From: Bryobacterales bacterium
GTDB taxonomy: Bacteria > Acidobacteriota > Terriglobia > Bryobacterales > Bryobacteraceae
Direction: 5' to 3'
Length of the DNA: 62,071 nt
NCBI GenBank assembly: GCA_947467395.1
Contig: CANIIC010000002.1
Span: 1 to 62,071 of the forward strand
Shown: one piece after another, positions 47,269 to 56,131 of the stretch
Layout: every line of letters starts with the position of its first letter
Numbering within the stretch: the first letter of the stretch is position 1
Translations under genes and position numbers: made by a program
Notes under the pieces: generated by a model
Told to the model about the DNA's origin: nothing
Databases searched by the model: none
Seen by the model: the letters and a program-made list of their open reading frames with translations, nothing else

Positions 47269-48183
47269 ATGTCCTCCCGCTTGGCCACCTCGCTTTGCGG
47301 CATCCCCCTGAAAAACCCGGTACTCGCTGCCTCCGGGACCTACGCCTATGGCGTTGAGTTCGCCGATCTGGTGGACTTATCGGCACTCGGCGGCATTGTC
47401 GTGAAGGGGCTCTCTAAAGAGCCCATCGCCGGCAATCCCCCGCCCCGCGTATGGGAAACCGAAGCCGGGATGATCAACTCTATCGGCCTCCAAAACATCG
47501 GGGTCCGGGCCTTCGTCGCGGAAAAACTTCCGGCCCTGCGCGCCTGCGGCACCCCGATCTTCGCCAACGTCTTCGGCTACAAGCAGCAGGATTACTTAGA
47601 AGTCGCCCGTGTGCTGGAAGACGCCGAAGGCATCGCCGCCTACGAACTGAACGTCTCCTGCCCGAACACCGACCACGGCGGCATGTTCTTCTCTGCCGAA
47701 CCCGGTCTGCTGGCGGATCTGGTGTCCGATGTCCGCAAGGTGGCCAAACGGCCTCTGATCGTCAAGCTGTCCCCGAACGTCGCGCAGATCCAGCCCATCG
47801 CCAAGGCGGCCGAAGACGCCGGCGCCGACGCCATCTCGCTGGTGAACACCTTCATCGCCCTCGCCATCGATATCCACACACGCAAGGCGCAACTCGGCAA
47901 GGGCTTCGGCGGACTCTCCGGGCCCGGCATCAAGCCAATCGCCCTCCGCATGGTCTACGAAGCTGCGCAATCGGTCAAGATTCCTGTGGTCGGCCTCGGC
48001 GGTATCGCCAGCGGCACCGATGCGGCGGAGTTCATGATTGCCGGCGCCACCGCAGTAGAAGTCGGCACGGCCAACTTCTGGGACCCTGCCTCGCCGATAC
48101 GTATCGCCAAGGAGCTCGACGCCATTCTGGCCAAGGAAAACGTCGCCCGAGCTTCGGACCTGGTAGGAACCCTCAAGCTATGA
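47269..48183 (+). CDS. pyrD: Dihydroorotate dehydrogenase, class 1B-like
   Basis: A 304-residue FMN TIM barrel oxidising dihydroorotate in pyrimidine synthesis. The catalytic cysteine is in [10 protein letters not shown] (Cys131), which marks class 1 enzymes; [14 protein letters not shown] and [15 protein letters not shown] bind FMN and phosphate. Class 1B enzymes use a PyrK electron-transfer subunit, which is not in this window. The stop overlaps the ridA start. Confidence 0.92.
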   Translation: MSSRLATSLCGIPLKNPVLAASGTYAYGVEFADLVDLSALGGIVVKGLSKEPIAGNPPPRVWETEAGMINSIGLQNIGVRAFVAEKLPALRACGTPIFANVFGYKQQDYLEVARVLEDAEGIAAYELNVSCPNTDHGGMFFSAEPGLLADLVSDVRKVAKRPLIVKLSPNVAQIQPIAKAAEDAGADAISLVNTFIALAIDIHTRKAQLGKGFGGLSGPGIKPIALRMVYEAAQSVKIPVVGLGGIASGTDAAEFMIAGATAVEVGTANFWDPASPIRIAKELDAILAKENVARASDLVGTLKL

Positions 48184-48563
48184 AACAAGTCATCGCCACC
48201 AGCGGCGCTCCGGCCGCCATCGGACCTTATTCGCAAGCCATCGCGTCGAGCGGACTCGTGTTCTTGAGCGGCCAAATCCCGCTGGATCCCACAACCGGTG
48301 CGTTGATCGAAGGCGGCATCGCCGAGCAGACGGAGCGCGTGCTGCAGAGCATGAAGGCCGTGCTGGAAGCGTCCGGATCGTCGCTCGGGAGCGTGGTGAA
48401 AACCACTGTCTATCTCAAGGACATGGGCGAGTTCGCCGCGATGAATGAAGTCTACGCCCGGCACTTCCACGAAAACCCGCCGGCGCGAGCCACTGTGGAA
48501 GTGGCTCGGCTACCCAAAGACGTGCGGGTCGAAATCGACTGCATCGCCACCGTCGCGAAGTAG
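48180..48563 (+). CDS. ridA: RidA/YjgF-family enamine/imine deaminase
   Basis: A 127-residue RidA protein that hydrolyses reactive enamines and imines from PLP enzymes. The family signature [21 protein letters not shown] contains the conserved Arg near residue 105, and GPYSQA and FLSGQIP are the N-terminal motifs. The ATG at 48180 overlaps the pyrD stop by four bases. Confidence 0.92.
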   Translation: MKQVIATSGAPAAIGPYSQAIASSGLVFLSGQIPLDPTTGALIEGGIAEQTERVLQSMKAVLEASGSSLGSVVKTTVYLKDMGEFAAMNEVYARHFHENPPARATVEVARLPKDVRVEIDCIATVAK

Positions 48564-48564
48564 G

Positions 48565-48972
48565 CTACTTCTCTTTCGCCTCTTTGGAGCGCGGGTCATT
48601 CGTCCCGTGCACCGAATACTGCGACTGCGGCGGCAGCAGCGTCACTTCCACCAACTTTTCGTCTTCCTCAATGGTCAACGTATCTCCCCAGCTTTGACGG
48701 AACTTCGCCGTCACCTGGATCATGATGTCGCCCTTGGGGATCTCCGGGATGGTCGCGGTCCCTTCCTGCGTAGTCTTCAACTCCCAGGAGCGGCGGATTT
48801 TCTTGCCCGTCAGCTTCCGGCGCCCTTGCTTGAACACGATGCGCACATTCGCCCGGTCCACGGGCTTGCCGCGCTCATCCACCACCTTGATAGAGATCTT
48901 CGTCCGGTCGCTATCGGCAAAAGAGGGCAGGCACGCAGCCAGCAACAGGAGCAGGACCACCAATTTCCGCAT
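48565..48972 (-). CDS. Small secreted protein with carboxypeptidase-regulatory-like fold
   Basis: A 135-residue protein with a signal peptide (RKLVVLLLLLAACLPSFA). The mature part looks like a single Ig-like/carboxypeptidase regulatory domain (IKVVDERGKPVDRANVRIVF, then TTQEGTATIPEIPKGD), a common secreted module in this phylum. The ATG at 48972 was preferred over an in-frame TTG two codons upstream. An extended -10 (TGC-GATAAT) ends six bases before it. Function unknown. Confidence 0.7.
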   Translation of the reverse strand: MRKLVVLLLLLAACLPSFADSDRTKISIKVVDERGKPVDRANVRIVFKQGRRKLTGKKIRRSWELKTTQEGTATIPEIPKGDIMIQVTAKFRQSWGDTLTIEEDEKLVEVTLLPPQSQYSVHGTNDPRSKEAKEK

Positions 48973-48978
48973 GCCCAA

Positions 48979-48987
48979 ATTATCGCA
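48979..48987 (-). promoter_or_regulatory. Extended -10 promoter of small secreted protein
   Basis: TGC-GATAAT on the minus strand, ending six bases before the ATG at 48972. The spacing implies a leaderless transcript. Confidence 0.5.
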
Positions 48988-49028
48988 CTAGAAAGGCCGG
49001 GATTGTGCGATTCTGTCACCAGGAACCC

Positions 49029-50054
49029 ATGAAACTCGCCTTTGTCTTCCTGGCCCTTTCCCTGACCGCCGCCGCACAGGACTACACTGCGGAGCGCACC
49101 TCCGACCACGGCATCCCCGTCGTCCGCTTGGCCGACACCGTCCGTAAAGTGGAAGTCGCCGTGGTGCCGTCGGTCGGCAACACCGCATACGAAATGAAGG
49201 CGAATGGCAAGAACATCCTGTACTTCCCTTACGCCGACGTATCCGAGTTCCAGAAGGAGCCTCGCCTCGCCGGCATCCCCTTGCTGGCCCCCTGGGCGAA
49301 CAGGCTAGATCAGCAGGCCTTCTTCGCCAATGGCAAGAAGTACAACTTCGACATGGAACTGGGCAACGTGCGCGGGGAGATTCCGATCCACGGCCTGCTG
49401 TCCGGCTCATCCTATTGGGAAGTCTCGACGGTATCGGCCGACAAGACTTCGGCCCGTTACACCGCCCGCCTGCGCTTCTGGAAACATCCCGAGCTGATGG
49501 CGCAGTGGCCCTTCGCGCACGAATATGAGATGACCTACTCGCTGCACGACGGCGAGCTGGAAGTGCGCCTGACGATCACGAACCTCAGCACGGAGCCCAT
49601 GCCCGTCGCCGTCGGATTCCATCCCTACTATCAGATCCCCGGCGTCGCCCGCGATCAGTACGTCGCTCACATTCCGGCGCGCAATCGTGTGGTCGCCGAC
49701 AGCCGTTTGATCCCCACCGGCGAATATCGCGCAATGGACCTCGCCGACGAATTCCCGTTGCGCGGGCTCACGCTGGATGATGGCTTCATTGATCTGGCCC
49801 GTGGCACAGACAACCGCGCACACTTCTACATCAAGTCCGGCAATCAGATGGTGGAAACCAGCTTCGGCCCGAAGTACCCCGCAGCAGTGGTGTGGTTGCC
49901 GAACCAGAACGGAACGCCGCAGCCCTTCATCTGTTTTGAACCGATGACCGCCATCACCAACGCCGCCAACATGAAGGGCAAGTATCCCCTGCAGTCCATC
50001 GCCCCGAACGCGCGTTGGACCGAGAGCTTCTGGGTCAAGGCGTCTGGCTTCTAG
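49029..50054 (+). CDS. Secreted aldose 1-epimerase-like protein
   Basis: A 341-residue galactose mutarotase-fold protein with a signal peptide (KLAFVFLALSLTAAAQ), so it acts in the periplasm or outside. IPIHGLLSG, the His in VGFHPYYQIPG and the late Glu in FICFEPMT match the catalytic positions of aldose 1-epimerases. It would interconvert anomers of an imported or released sugar. An AGGA sequence lies close upstream of the ATG at 49029. The stop directly abuts the stop of the MFS gene. Confidence 0.85.
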   Translation: MKLAFVFLALSLTAAAQDYTAERTSDHGIPVVRLADTVRKVEVAVVPSVGNTAYEMKANGKNILYFPYADVSEFQKEPRLAGIPLLAPWANRLDQQAFFANGKKYNFDMELGNVRGEIPIHGLLSGSSYWEVSTVSADKTSARYTARLRFWKHPELMAQWPFAHEYEMTYSLHDGELEVRLTITNLSTEPMPVAVGFHPYYQIPGVARDQYVAHIPARNRVVADSRLIPTGEYRAMDLADEFPLRGLTLDDGFIDLARGTDNRAHFYIKSGNQMVETSFGPKYPAAVVWLPNQNGTPQPFICFEPMTAITNAANMKGKYPLQSIAPNARWTESFWVKASGF

Positions 50055-51338
50055 TTACTCGGTCCCCTCCATCGGAGTGACGGAGTTCAGCGCCCACCAA
50101 CACGGCACCGCCGCGGCGTACACCGCAGCCGAGATGTAGAACGTCAGGTTCCAGTTGTTGCCCGACGCCGCCAGAACGTACCCGATGACCGTCGGTGCCA
50201 CCGCTCCGCCCAAGTTACCCCAACTGTTCATCGCCCCCGAAAGCGTCCCCGCATACTTGCCGCCGACGTCCATGGCCGCAGCCCACGAAGGCGGCATCGC
50301 CAAGTCATTGCAGAAACTCGACAGCGCGATGCAGCCGACCGCCAACGCCGGGTCCTGCACGTAGGTGGTCGCGAACAGGAAGATAGCGGCTCCTGCAAAC
50401 CCGGACGAAGCCACCACACGCCGCGAAACATCCACATTCCCCGTCAGTTTTGAAATACGTTCGGAAAGAAACACGCTCACCGGATTCCCCAGCCCGCCCA
50501 TGAACAACGGCAGCACGCCGAATAGCGCCGCCTGCGCCACATTCATCCCCCGCGCCTCTCGCAAATACGTTGGCAACCACGTGATGTTGAAATACCAGCC
50601 GTAGTTCAGGAAGAAGTATTGCCAGCACAGCAGCCACACACTGCCCGATCGCACGAACTTGCCCCATGGAGCCTTGCCATGCCCGGACACGCGCGTCGCG
50701 CCATCGCGCAGCAGGGCTTTCTCGGCATCATTCATGCCCGGATGCTCCAGCGGATTCTCGCGATACCACAGGTAGAAGCCCGCCGCCCATACCACGCCCA
50801 GCACGCCAAAGATCTCGAATGCGTGCCGCCACCCGACGGCCGTAATGATCGGAGCAGCCAGCAGCGGCGTGAACGCCCCGCCCCATCGCGCGCTCAGCCA
50901 CAGCAGCCCTTGCGCCCGCACGCGCTCACGATCCGGCAGCCAGATCGTGAACACTTTCGTCAGATTCGGAAAACACCCGGCCTCGCCCGCCCCAAACAGG
51001 AACCGAGCGCTCACCAGACTAGTGAAGTTCCACGCCCATCCCGTCGCCGCCGTGAAAAAAGACCACCACATCACGATACGCAGGATCACCCGCCGCGGCC
51101 CCATCCAGTCGCCCAGGTAGCCTCCCGGAATCTCGAACGCCGCATACGCCAGTGCGAACGCCGTAAACACCCAGCCGAGCTGAATCTCACTCAACCCCAG
51201 GTCCTGGCGAATGTACGGCCCCGCAAACGAGATCGCGACGCGATCGATATAGGTGACCACAGCGAGCGTCACGGTAAAGAACAGCACCCAGTAACGAACA
51301 CGCGTGGCAGGAGCCACATTCACGGCAGGATCAGCCAT
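50055..51338 (-). CDS. MFS transporter, anion:cation symporter-like
   Basis: A 427-residue transporter with twelve predicted helices. YIDRVAISFAGPYIRQDLGLS and GYLGDWMGPRRV (the loop 2-3 signature) resemble the GudP/ExuT/ACS group that imports sugar acids and organic anions. The ATG at 51338 (MADPAVNVAPATRVRYW) is taken as start; in-frame sequence upstream is Arg-rich and would overlap the divergent MBL gene. Next to a secreted sugar epimerase, a sugar-acid substrate is plausible. Confidence 0.87.
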   Translation of the reverse strand: MADPAVNVAPATRVRYWVLFFTVTLAVVTYIDRVAISFAGPYIRQDLGLSEIQLGWVFTAFALAYAAFEIPGGYLGDWMGPRRVILRIVMWWSFFTAATGWAWNFTSLVSARFLFGAGEAGCFPNLTKVFTIWLPDRERVRAQGLLWLSARWGGAFTPLLAAPIITAVGWRHAFEIFGVLGVVWAAGFYLWYRENPLEHPGMNDAEKALLRDGATRVSGHGKAPWGKFVRSGSVWLLCWQYFFLNYGWYFNITWLPTYLREARGMNVAQAALFGVLPLFMGGLGNPVSVFLSERISKLTGNVDVSRRVVASSGFAGAAIFLFATTYVQDPALAVGCIALSSFCNDLAMPPSWAAAMDVGGKYAGTLSGAMNSWGNLGGAVAPTVIGYVLAASGNNWNLTFYISAAVYAAAVPCWWALNSVTPMEGTE

Positions 51339-51385
51339 AGCATCCGATACTACACGATCCGGCCCCGCCCTCGTTCGGACCGGCG

Positions 51386-51394
51386 TGATACATT
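51386..51394 (+). promoter_or_regulatory. Extended -10 promoter of MBL-fold gene
   Basis: TGA-TACATT ends six bases before the ATG at 51401, consistent with a leaderless transcript. It sits in the 62-base gap between the divergent MFS and MBL genes. Confidence 0.4.
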
Positions 51395-51400
51395 CGGTGA

Positions 51401-52435
51401 ATGCTGCGGAACCTGGTTGTCTTCCTGATGCTGGCGAGCCTTGCCTTCGGCCAACAGCGCCGTCCCCAGCGCCCCCGAACGCTCGACATCTACTGGATCG
51501 ACGTAGAGGGTGGCGCCGCAACGCTGATCATCAGCCCCACGGGAGAATCGATGCTGGTCGATACCGGCTTCCCCGGCCAGGAAGATCGTGACGCCAAACG
51601 CATCGCGCAGGCGGCCGTCACTGCCGGACTCAGCCGTATCGATCACCTCTTGATCACCCACTATCACGCCGACCACGTCGGCGGCGTCCCGGCGATCGCG
51701 AAATTGGTCCCCATCCGCAACTTCTACGATCACGGCCCGAATATCGAAACCGATCCGCGCACGGCCAAGTTCTTTGACGACTATGTCGCGCTGGCGAAGA
51801 ACAAACGCAACTCGCTCATCCCCGGCGACAAGCTGTCGCTGGGCAACATCGAACTCACCATCGTCTCTTCCGCCGGCAAAGTGATTCCGAATCGTCTGGA
51901 GCGCGGCTTCTTCACCACGCGCTGCGACAATCCACAGCAGAAGCCTGCCGACACCACAGAGAACTCCCAAAGCGTCGGCTTCCTGCTTACTTACAACAAG
52001 TTTTCGTTTCTGGATCTGGGGGATTTAACTTGGGACCGCGAAATGGAACTGGCCTGCCCGGTGAACAAGATCGGGGAAGTGACGTTGTTGCAAGCGACGC
52101 ATCACGGTTTCTCGAACGGTCAGTCGGGGAATCCCGCGCTGATCAACTCCCTACGTCCGCAAGTCGTAGTCGTGAACAACGGAGCGCGTAAGGGTTTCTC
52201 GAACGGCGGGTATGAAGCGATCCAGCAGATCCCGGACCTACAGGACATCTGGCAGGGCCACGTCGGCGAATCGAACGACGCGGCGCACAACACGGCACAG
52301 GACAAGATTGCGAATCTGTCCGGAGCCGCGACCGAAGACAAGGGCTACTGGATCAAGGCTTCGATCGCGGCCGACGGATCCTTTACGATCACCAACGCGC
52401 GCAACAACTACAGCCAAACGTACAACGTACGCTAG
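51401..52435 (+). CDS. Secreted MBL-fold metallohydrolase (ComEC C-terminal-like)
   Basis: A 344-residue metallo-beta-lactamase-fold protein with a signal peptide (LRNLVVFLMLASLAFGQ). The metal motif THYHADH is near residues 85-91, with the Asp in LDLGDLTWD and the late His in ATHHGFSNGQ. The layout resembles the hydrolase half of ComEC-type proteins. Metal-site residues are complete, so it is likely active in the periplasm; substrate unknown. Converges on the DinB-like gene. Confidence 0.83.
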   Translation: MLRNLVVFLMLASLAFGQQRRPQRPRTLDIYWIDVEGGAATLIISPTGESMLVDTGFPGQEDRDAKRIAQAAVTAGLSRIDHLLITHYHADHVGGVPAIAKLVPIRNFYDHGPNIETDPRTAKFFDDYVALAKNKRNSLIPGDKLSLGNIELTIVSSAGKVIPNRLERGFFTTRCDNPQQKPADTTENSQSVGFLLTYNKFSFLDLGDLTWDREMELACPVNKIGEVTLLQATHHGFSNGQSGNPALINSLRPQVVVVNNGARKGFSNGGYEAIQQIPDLQDIWQGHVGESNDAAHNTAQDKIANLSGAATEDKGYWIKASIAADGSFTITNARNNYSQTYNVR

Positions 52436-52438
52436 CCG

Positions 52439-52939
52439 TTATTGCATCTGGCCGTCGATGCCCTGCCACAGGTTGAAGGTGTTCAGCTCATCCCGGCCAC
52501 ACGCCTTCAGGTAGCAGAACAACTGCGTGCGATACGCCGCGTGCCCGGCCAACACCAGGTTCACGAACCAGAAGCCGCGGCTGCCCTTGTTGCCGAACAT
52601 CTCGATCTCACCCGCCAGATCGGCCTCCGACATCGCGCCCACTTCGGTCGCGTACATGTCGGCCTGCTTGGCGATGTCCGCCAGAATCGCGTCAAAGTCC
52701 TTGGCATCGGCCGCCGCCACAGAAGCGCCCCACGCGGCGCCGTCAAAGGTGCCGGTCTTGATCGCCGGAACCAGATTGGGCCCCATGATGCTTAAGTAGC
52801 GGAGCAGTTCGATCGTGCTGCGCTGCTTGGCCGTCGGGCGATAATCCAGCTGCGCCCGGTCGATCTTCGTCGTCAGATGCATCAAAATCCGAATTTCGTT
52901 CTGCAATGATCCGATTAATTCTTGTTTGGTGAGTGCCAT
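52439..52939 (-). CDS. DinB-superfamily-like protein
   Basis: A 166-residue helical-bundle protein. SLQNEIRILMHLTTKID and a late helix FWFVNLVLAGHAAYRTQLFCYLK resemble the DinB/YfiT four-helix fold; a His in LAGHAAYR could be a metal ligand, but the full three-His set is not obvious. The ATG at 52939 is preceded by GGAG. It follows the membrane glycosyltransferase by 28 bases and may be co-transcribed. Function unknown; some relatives are thiol transferases. Confidence 0.65.
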   Translation of the reverse strand: MALTKQELIGSLQNEIRILMHLTTKIDRAQLDYRPTAKQRSTIELLRYLSIMGPNLVPAIKTGTFDGAAWGASVAAADAKDFDAILADIAKQADMYATEVGAMSEADLAGEIEMFGNKGSRGFWFVNLVLAGHAAYRTQLFCYLKACGRDELNTFNLWQGIDGQMQ

Positions 52940-52967
52940 ATCTCCACGCAAGGTAACACACTCGCCT

Positions 52968-55265
52968 TTATTCAACGTGAATGGCGTCCAGATCCACGAA
53001 CGCGCCAACCGAACGGCGGTCCTTGCGACCACTCACTCGTACTTCGAACGTGTGCATCCCCGCTGGCGCGGTGAATACTTCCGAAGCCTGCCACTTGGTC
53101 TGGTCCGCGAATTCCCCCACGCGACGCACCAGTGCTCCGTCGATCCACACTTCAGCAATGCCTCGATTCACAGCTCGCGTGAACATGTAGGTGACCCGCT
53201 GACCTTCAAACTGGAATCGCAACACAGCCCCGGCGGCATCGGCGTAGCTCAACGTCCCATTCCTCGGCTCGGCGAACTGGTTGTCGTGAAACCACGCGCC
53301 CGTATATTCGATGCGCGGCTCTCGATCGTCATAGTCACCCGGCCCCAACGGCCGCGTGTCCTTCGGCACCGGACGCTCGGTCTCGCGTATCTTGTAGAGC
53401 GTCAGCTTGCCCACGGCACCTTGCGGCTCCGGATCCAGCCAGAGTTCCATGAACCGCTGCACCACGTCGAACAACGCACGGCGATCCGTAGGCCCCACCA
53501 CATAACGGATGCCACGCTGTTTCAGATCCGACGCGATCTCCGCAGCTGAGGCCGCCTCGCGAATGCGCTTCCAGTAAAACTCGTTGTGCCACGAATCCGT
53601 GTACGCACGCCCCTTCAACCCCGCGACCGCGCCGTCGGAGAAGAAGGCCACCGGCTCGCCTGGAGCTTCGCGATTCAACCGCTCCACCAGCGGCACCGAC
53701 GGTCCGTGCTCCACCATATATGCAGGCACGTCACTCTTCCGGAACAGCGCGAACTCTTGATCATAGAATCCAGCAGCAGGCAGGAACCAGAGATTCAAGG
53801 CCAGTGCGCCACCTAACACCGCCGTCCACGGCACCCACGCGATCGCCAGCGACGCCAGGGGCATCGCTCCATACAGATAGCGCAGGTTCGGCGCGCCCAC
53901 CAGCACGACCACCCCGCCCACCACCGCCACCCCGACGATCATCCACTGTTCCCGCCGACGCGCCAGCAGCGCAGCCGGCAACAGCAACAGCAGATACTGC
54001 AACCCCGCTGCCCCACCACGCCCTTCGATGTAGTGCGAGGATTCAAACGTCAGCTCATACGGCGTGGTCAGCCCGGGGCGCAGATCCGCATAGCGCCCGT
54101 CGGTGAAATTGGTGTCGGTGTAGTAGTCGTCCGACTTGAAAATCGTATTCGCGAACGGGAACACTGGATTGCCGGACTTCGCATACGCGAACACATACGG
54201 AGACGCGGCGAACACCATCGCCAGCACCGCTGCGCGCCAGCGTCGCGCGCCCGCCAGCAACATCCCTACGCCGACGATCGGCCCGGCGAACGCCGCCGCG
54301 ATCAACTTCACCGCCACCGCCGAGCCCGCCAACACCCCACTCACGCCGAATTCGCCTTCCAATACGGCGAACACCGAGGCCAACAGAAACGCCGCCCACA
54401 CGTTTTCGACAAACAGCGATCCCGTCACCAGCAACACGAGCGGAGTCGATACAAACAGCGCCGCTCCCCAGTAGGCACGCGCCCCCGACGTCCACCGCCG
54501 CCCGGACTTCACCAGCATGGCCGCGGTCAAACACAGAAACGCGAAATTGAGCAGCTTTGCCGCCGCCTCGCCACCCAGCAGGAACACGCCCGTGTAGAGA
54601 GCATCCGCGCCTGCGGGCATCAGCGCCCAGATCTCTTGCCGGTGATCGAAGTGCCACAATCCGTGATTCGCCACCCACGCAGGCAACGCCAGATGCATCG
54701 CCAACCCGTCGGAGCTGATCTCCGGCTTCAGCGCCGCCAGCAACTGCGCGCCCAACAGCGCGAGGAGCACCGCCGCCCCGATGGCCTCCGCGCGTCCCTG
54801 TGCCTTCGGCAGTACGACCACAGGCCGCACAAACGCGAAGGGCACGGCAAACGCGACCACATACACCCACCAGAAGTTCACCGGGAAATGCAGCGACACC
54901 CACAAGACCGTCATCCACGCCGCTGCGCCCAGCAACGTCGCCGTCAAACCATCCGCGGACTTCGTCAGGCACCGGCCTAGTGCCCAGCATGATCCGACAA
55001 AGAACAGCACCACCACCGGAGCCACTGGCCCCGCCCACCAGATCGTCCACCCCAGCGCGAGCCCGCCCCCCACGCGTAGCACCTGCGCCGGCCAGCGCCA
55101 CACCACCACGCCCAGCACCAGCGCGCACGCGGCCAGATAAACCTCAAAGCGCAGCGCGCCCGCAGCAGACCAGTATGTTTTGGAAAAGATTTGTTCGTGG
55201 AACAGCCCGAACAGGGAAAGTGCGCCCAACAGGACCAGCAACCCGCGCGCCAGTGTCAATCGCAC
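52968..55265 (-). CDS. Large membrane glycosyltransferase-like protein (GT-C) with C-terminal beta domain
   Basis: A 765-residue protein with about 12-14 membrane helices in the first 480 residues, an acidic first periplasmic loop (KPEISSDGLAMHLALPAW) and a soluble C-terminal part, as in GT-C/PMT-like transferases that use lipid-linked sugars. The last 110 residues (from about NQFAEPRNGTLSYADAAG) form a beta-rich module like a carbohydrate-binding domain. The start is uncertain: GTG at 55265 is preferred because it avoids overlap with the upstream gene, but a TTG at 55301 is also possible. Confidence 0.68.
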   Translation of the reverse strand: MRLTLARGLLVLLGALSLFGLFHEQIFSKTYWSAAGALRFEVYLAACALVLGVVVWRWPAQVLRVGGGLALGWTIWWAGPVAPVVVLFFVGSCWALGRCLTKSADGLTATLLGAAAWMTVLWVSLHFPVNFWWVYVVAFAVPFAFVRPVVVLPKAQGRAEAIGAAVLLALLGAQLLAALKPEISSDGLAMHLALPAWVANHGLWHFDHRQEIWALMPAGADALYTGVFLLGGEAAAKLLNFAFLCLTAAMLVKSGRRWTSGARAYWGAALFVSTPLVLLVTGSLFVENVWAAFLLASVFAVLEGEFGVSGVLAGSAVAVKLIAAAFAGPIVGVGMLLAGARRWRAAVLAMVFAASPYVFAYAKSGNPVFPFANTIFKSDDYYTDTNFTDGRYADLRPGLTTPYELTFESSHYIEGRGGAAGLQYLLLLLPAALLARRREQWMIVGVAVVGGVVVLVGAPNLRYLYGAMPLASLAIAWVPWTAVLGGALALNLWFLPAAGFYDQEFALFRKSDVPAYMVEHGPSVPLVERLNREAPGEPVAFFSDGAVAGLKGRAYTDSWHNEFYWKRIREAASAAEIASDLKQRGIRYVVGPTDRRALFDVVQRFMELWLDPEPQGAVGKLTLYKIRETERPVPKDTRPLGPGDYDDREPRIEYTGAWFHDNQFAEPRNGTLSYADAAGAVLRFQFEGQRVTYMFTRAVNRGIAEVWIDGALVRRVGEFADQTKWQASEVFTAPAGMHTFEVRVSGRKDRRSVGAFVDLDAIHVE

Positions 55266-55281
55266 CTTACTAGAGTCGCAC

Positions 55282-56091
55282 TCAGTACAGGACTTCGACA
55301 AACTCGGCGATCACACGGAAGCGGTCTTCTTCCGGATTCAATTCCCAGGACTCGAACTCCGGATTCAGCGGCTCCAGGCGTATCACGCCATGAACCCACT
55401 TCCCATCTTCCGTCCCGTCCGATTGCTGCCGTTTGTCGCTGAAGTAACGCTTCACCGTGTAGCGATCATTGGTTCCGCCGCCCATGTACTCCACCAGCAC
55501 CAGCCGACCCTGCCGCGAGCCCGTCACGCCGCTGCGGAAGACGCACAGGCTGCCATCCGGAATGCGCGGCTCCATCGACCGCCCCACAATCCGCGCCACG
55601 AACATCCCCGGAGCCAGACGCATCCCCACTGGGGCCTCTTCCCAGCCTTCTTCGGTGATCTCTTCGTTGTCCAGGAACTTGCCCGCCGCCACGGCTAGCG
55701 TGTAGCGAGGAAGGTGAGTGACATAGGGACGAGCTGCGGCTTCGATGTGCTGCCGGTACAATCGGGCCGTCGCCCGGTCGAAGTTCTCGACGATCACCTG
55801 CCTGGGTTCGGAGATACGCAGCGCATTCGACAAGCTGTCTTCCAGCGAAGCAATCAGTTTCGCCGCGCCCAGTTCCGCGCCCTTGGTCTCCAGATCGTCC
55901 TGCAGGGCTTCCAGGACTTCCGCCTCTTCCGGCGCCACCGCATCCCAGTCGCGCCGCAACCGCACATGCAGGCCGTTCATCACCGGATCCACCAGCAAGA
56001 CACCGGCAGGCACACTTGCGCCCGCGGCATCCAGCGTCAGCACATAGAACTGCGCGGTGTGTGTGTCCTGTACCGGCATAGCAACGACCAT
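55282..56091 (-). CDS. LexA/S24-type autoprotease without HTH domain
   Basis: A 269-residue protein. The C-terminal half is a LexA/UmuD-like peptidase: cleavage site AVAAG (Ala136-Gly137), nucleophile Ser172 in GRSMEP and catalytic Lys214 in YTVKRYF. The spacings (36 and 42 residues) match those of LexA (35 and 37). The N-terminal 120 residues contain no helix-turn-helix; they start with VLTLDAAGASVPAGVLLVDP and end in a helical region, possibly DUF3037-like. It may be a stress-responsive self-cleaving protein that is not a DNA-binding repressor. ATG at 56091; an ATG at 56079 is an alternative. Confidence 0.75.
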   Translation of the reverse strand: MVVAMPVQDTHTAQFYVLTLDAAGASVPAGVLLVDPVMNGLHVRLRRDWDAVAPEEAEVLEALQDDLETKGAELGAAKLIASLEDSLSNALRISEPRQVIVENFDRATARLYRQHIEAAARPYVTHLPRYTLAVAAGKFLDNEEITEEGWEEAPVGMRLAPGMFVARIVGRSMEPRIPDGSLCVFRSGVTGSRQGRLVLVEYMGGGTNDRYTVKRYFSDKRQQSDGTEDGKWVHGVIRLEPLNPEFESWELNPEEDRFRVIAEFVEVLY

Positions 56092-56131
56092 CGTCTATTC
56101 GTATCGACCCAACGGCCGCCTCCCGAGAGAC

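Noticed and set aside
54055-55128. Open frame of 357 codons overlapping the membrane glycosyltransferase in another frame of the same strand
   Set aside because: Gly/Arg-rich out-of-frame translation; the other frame has clear membrane helices.
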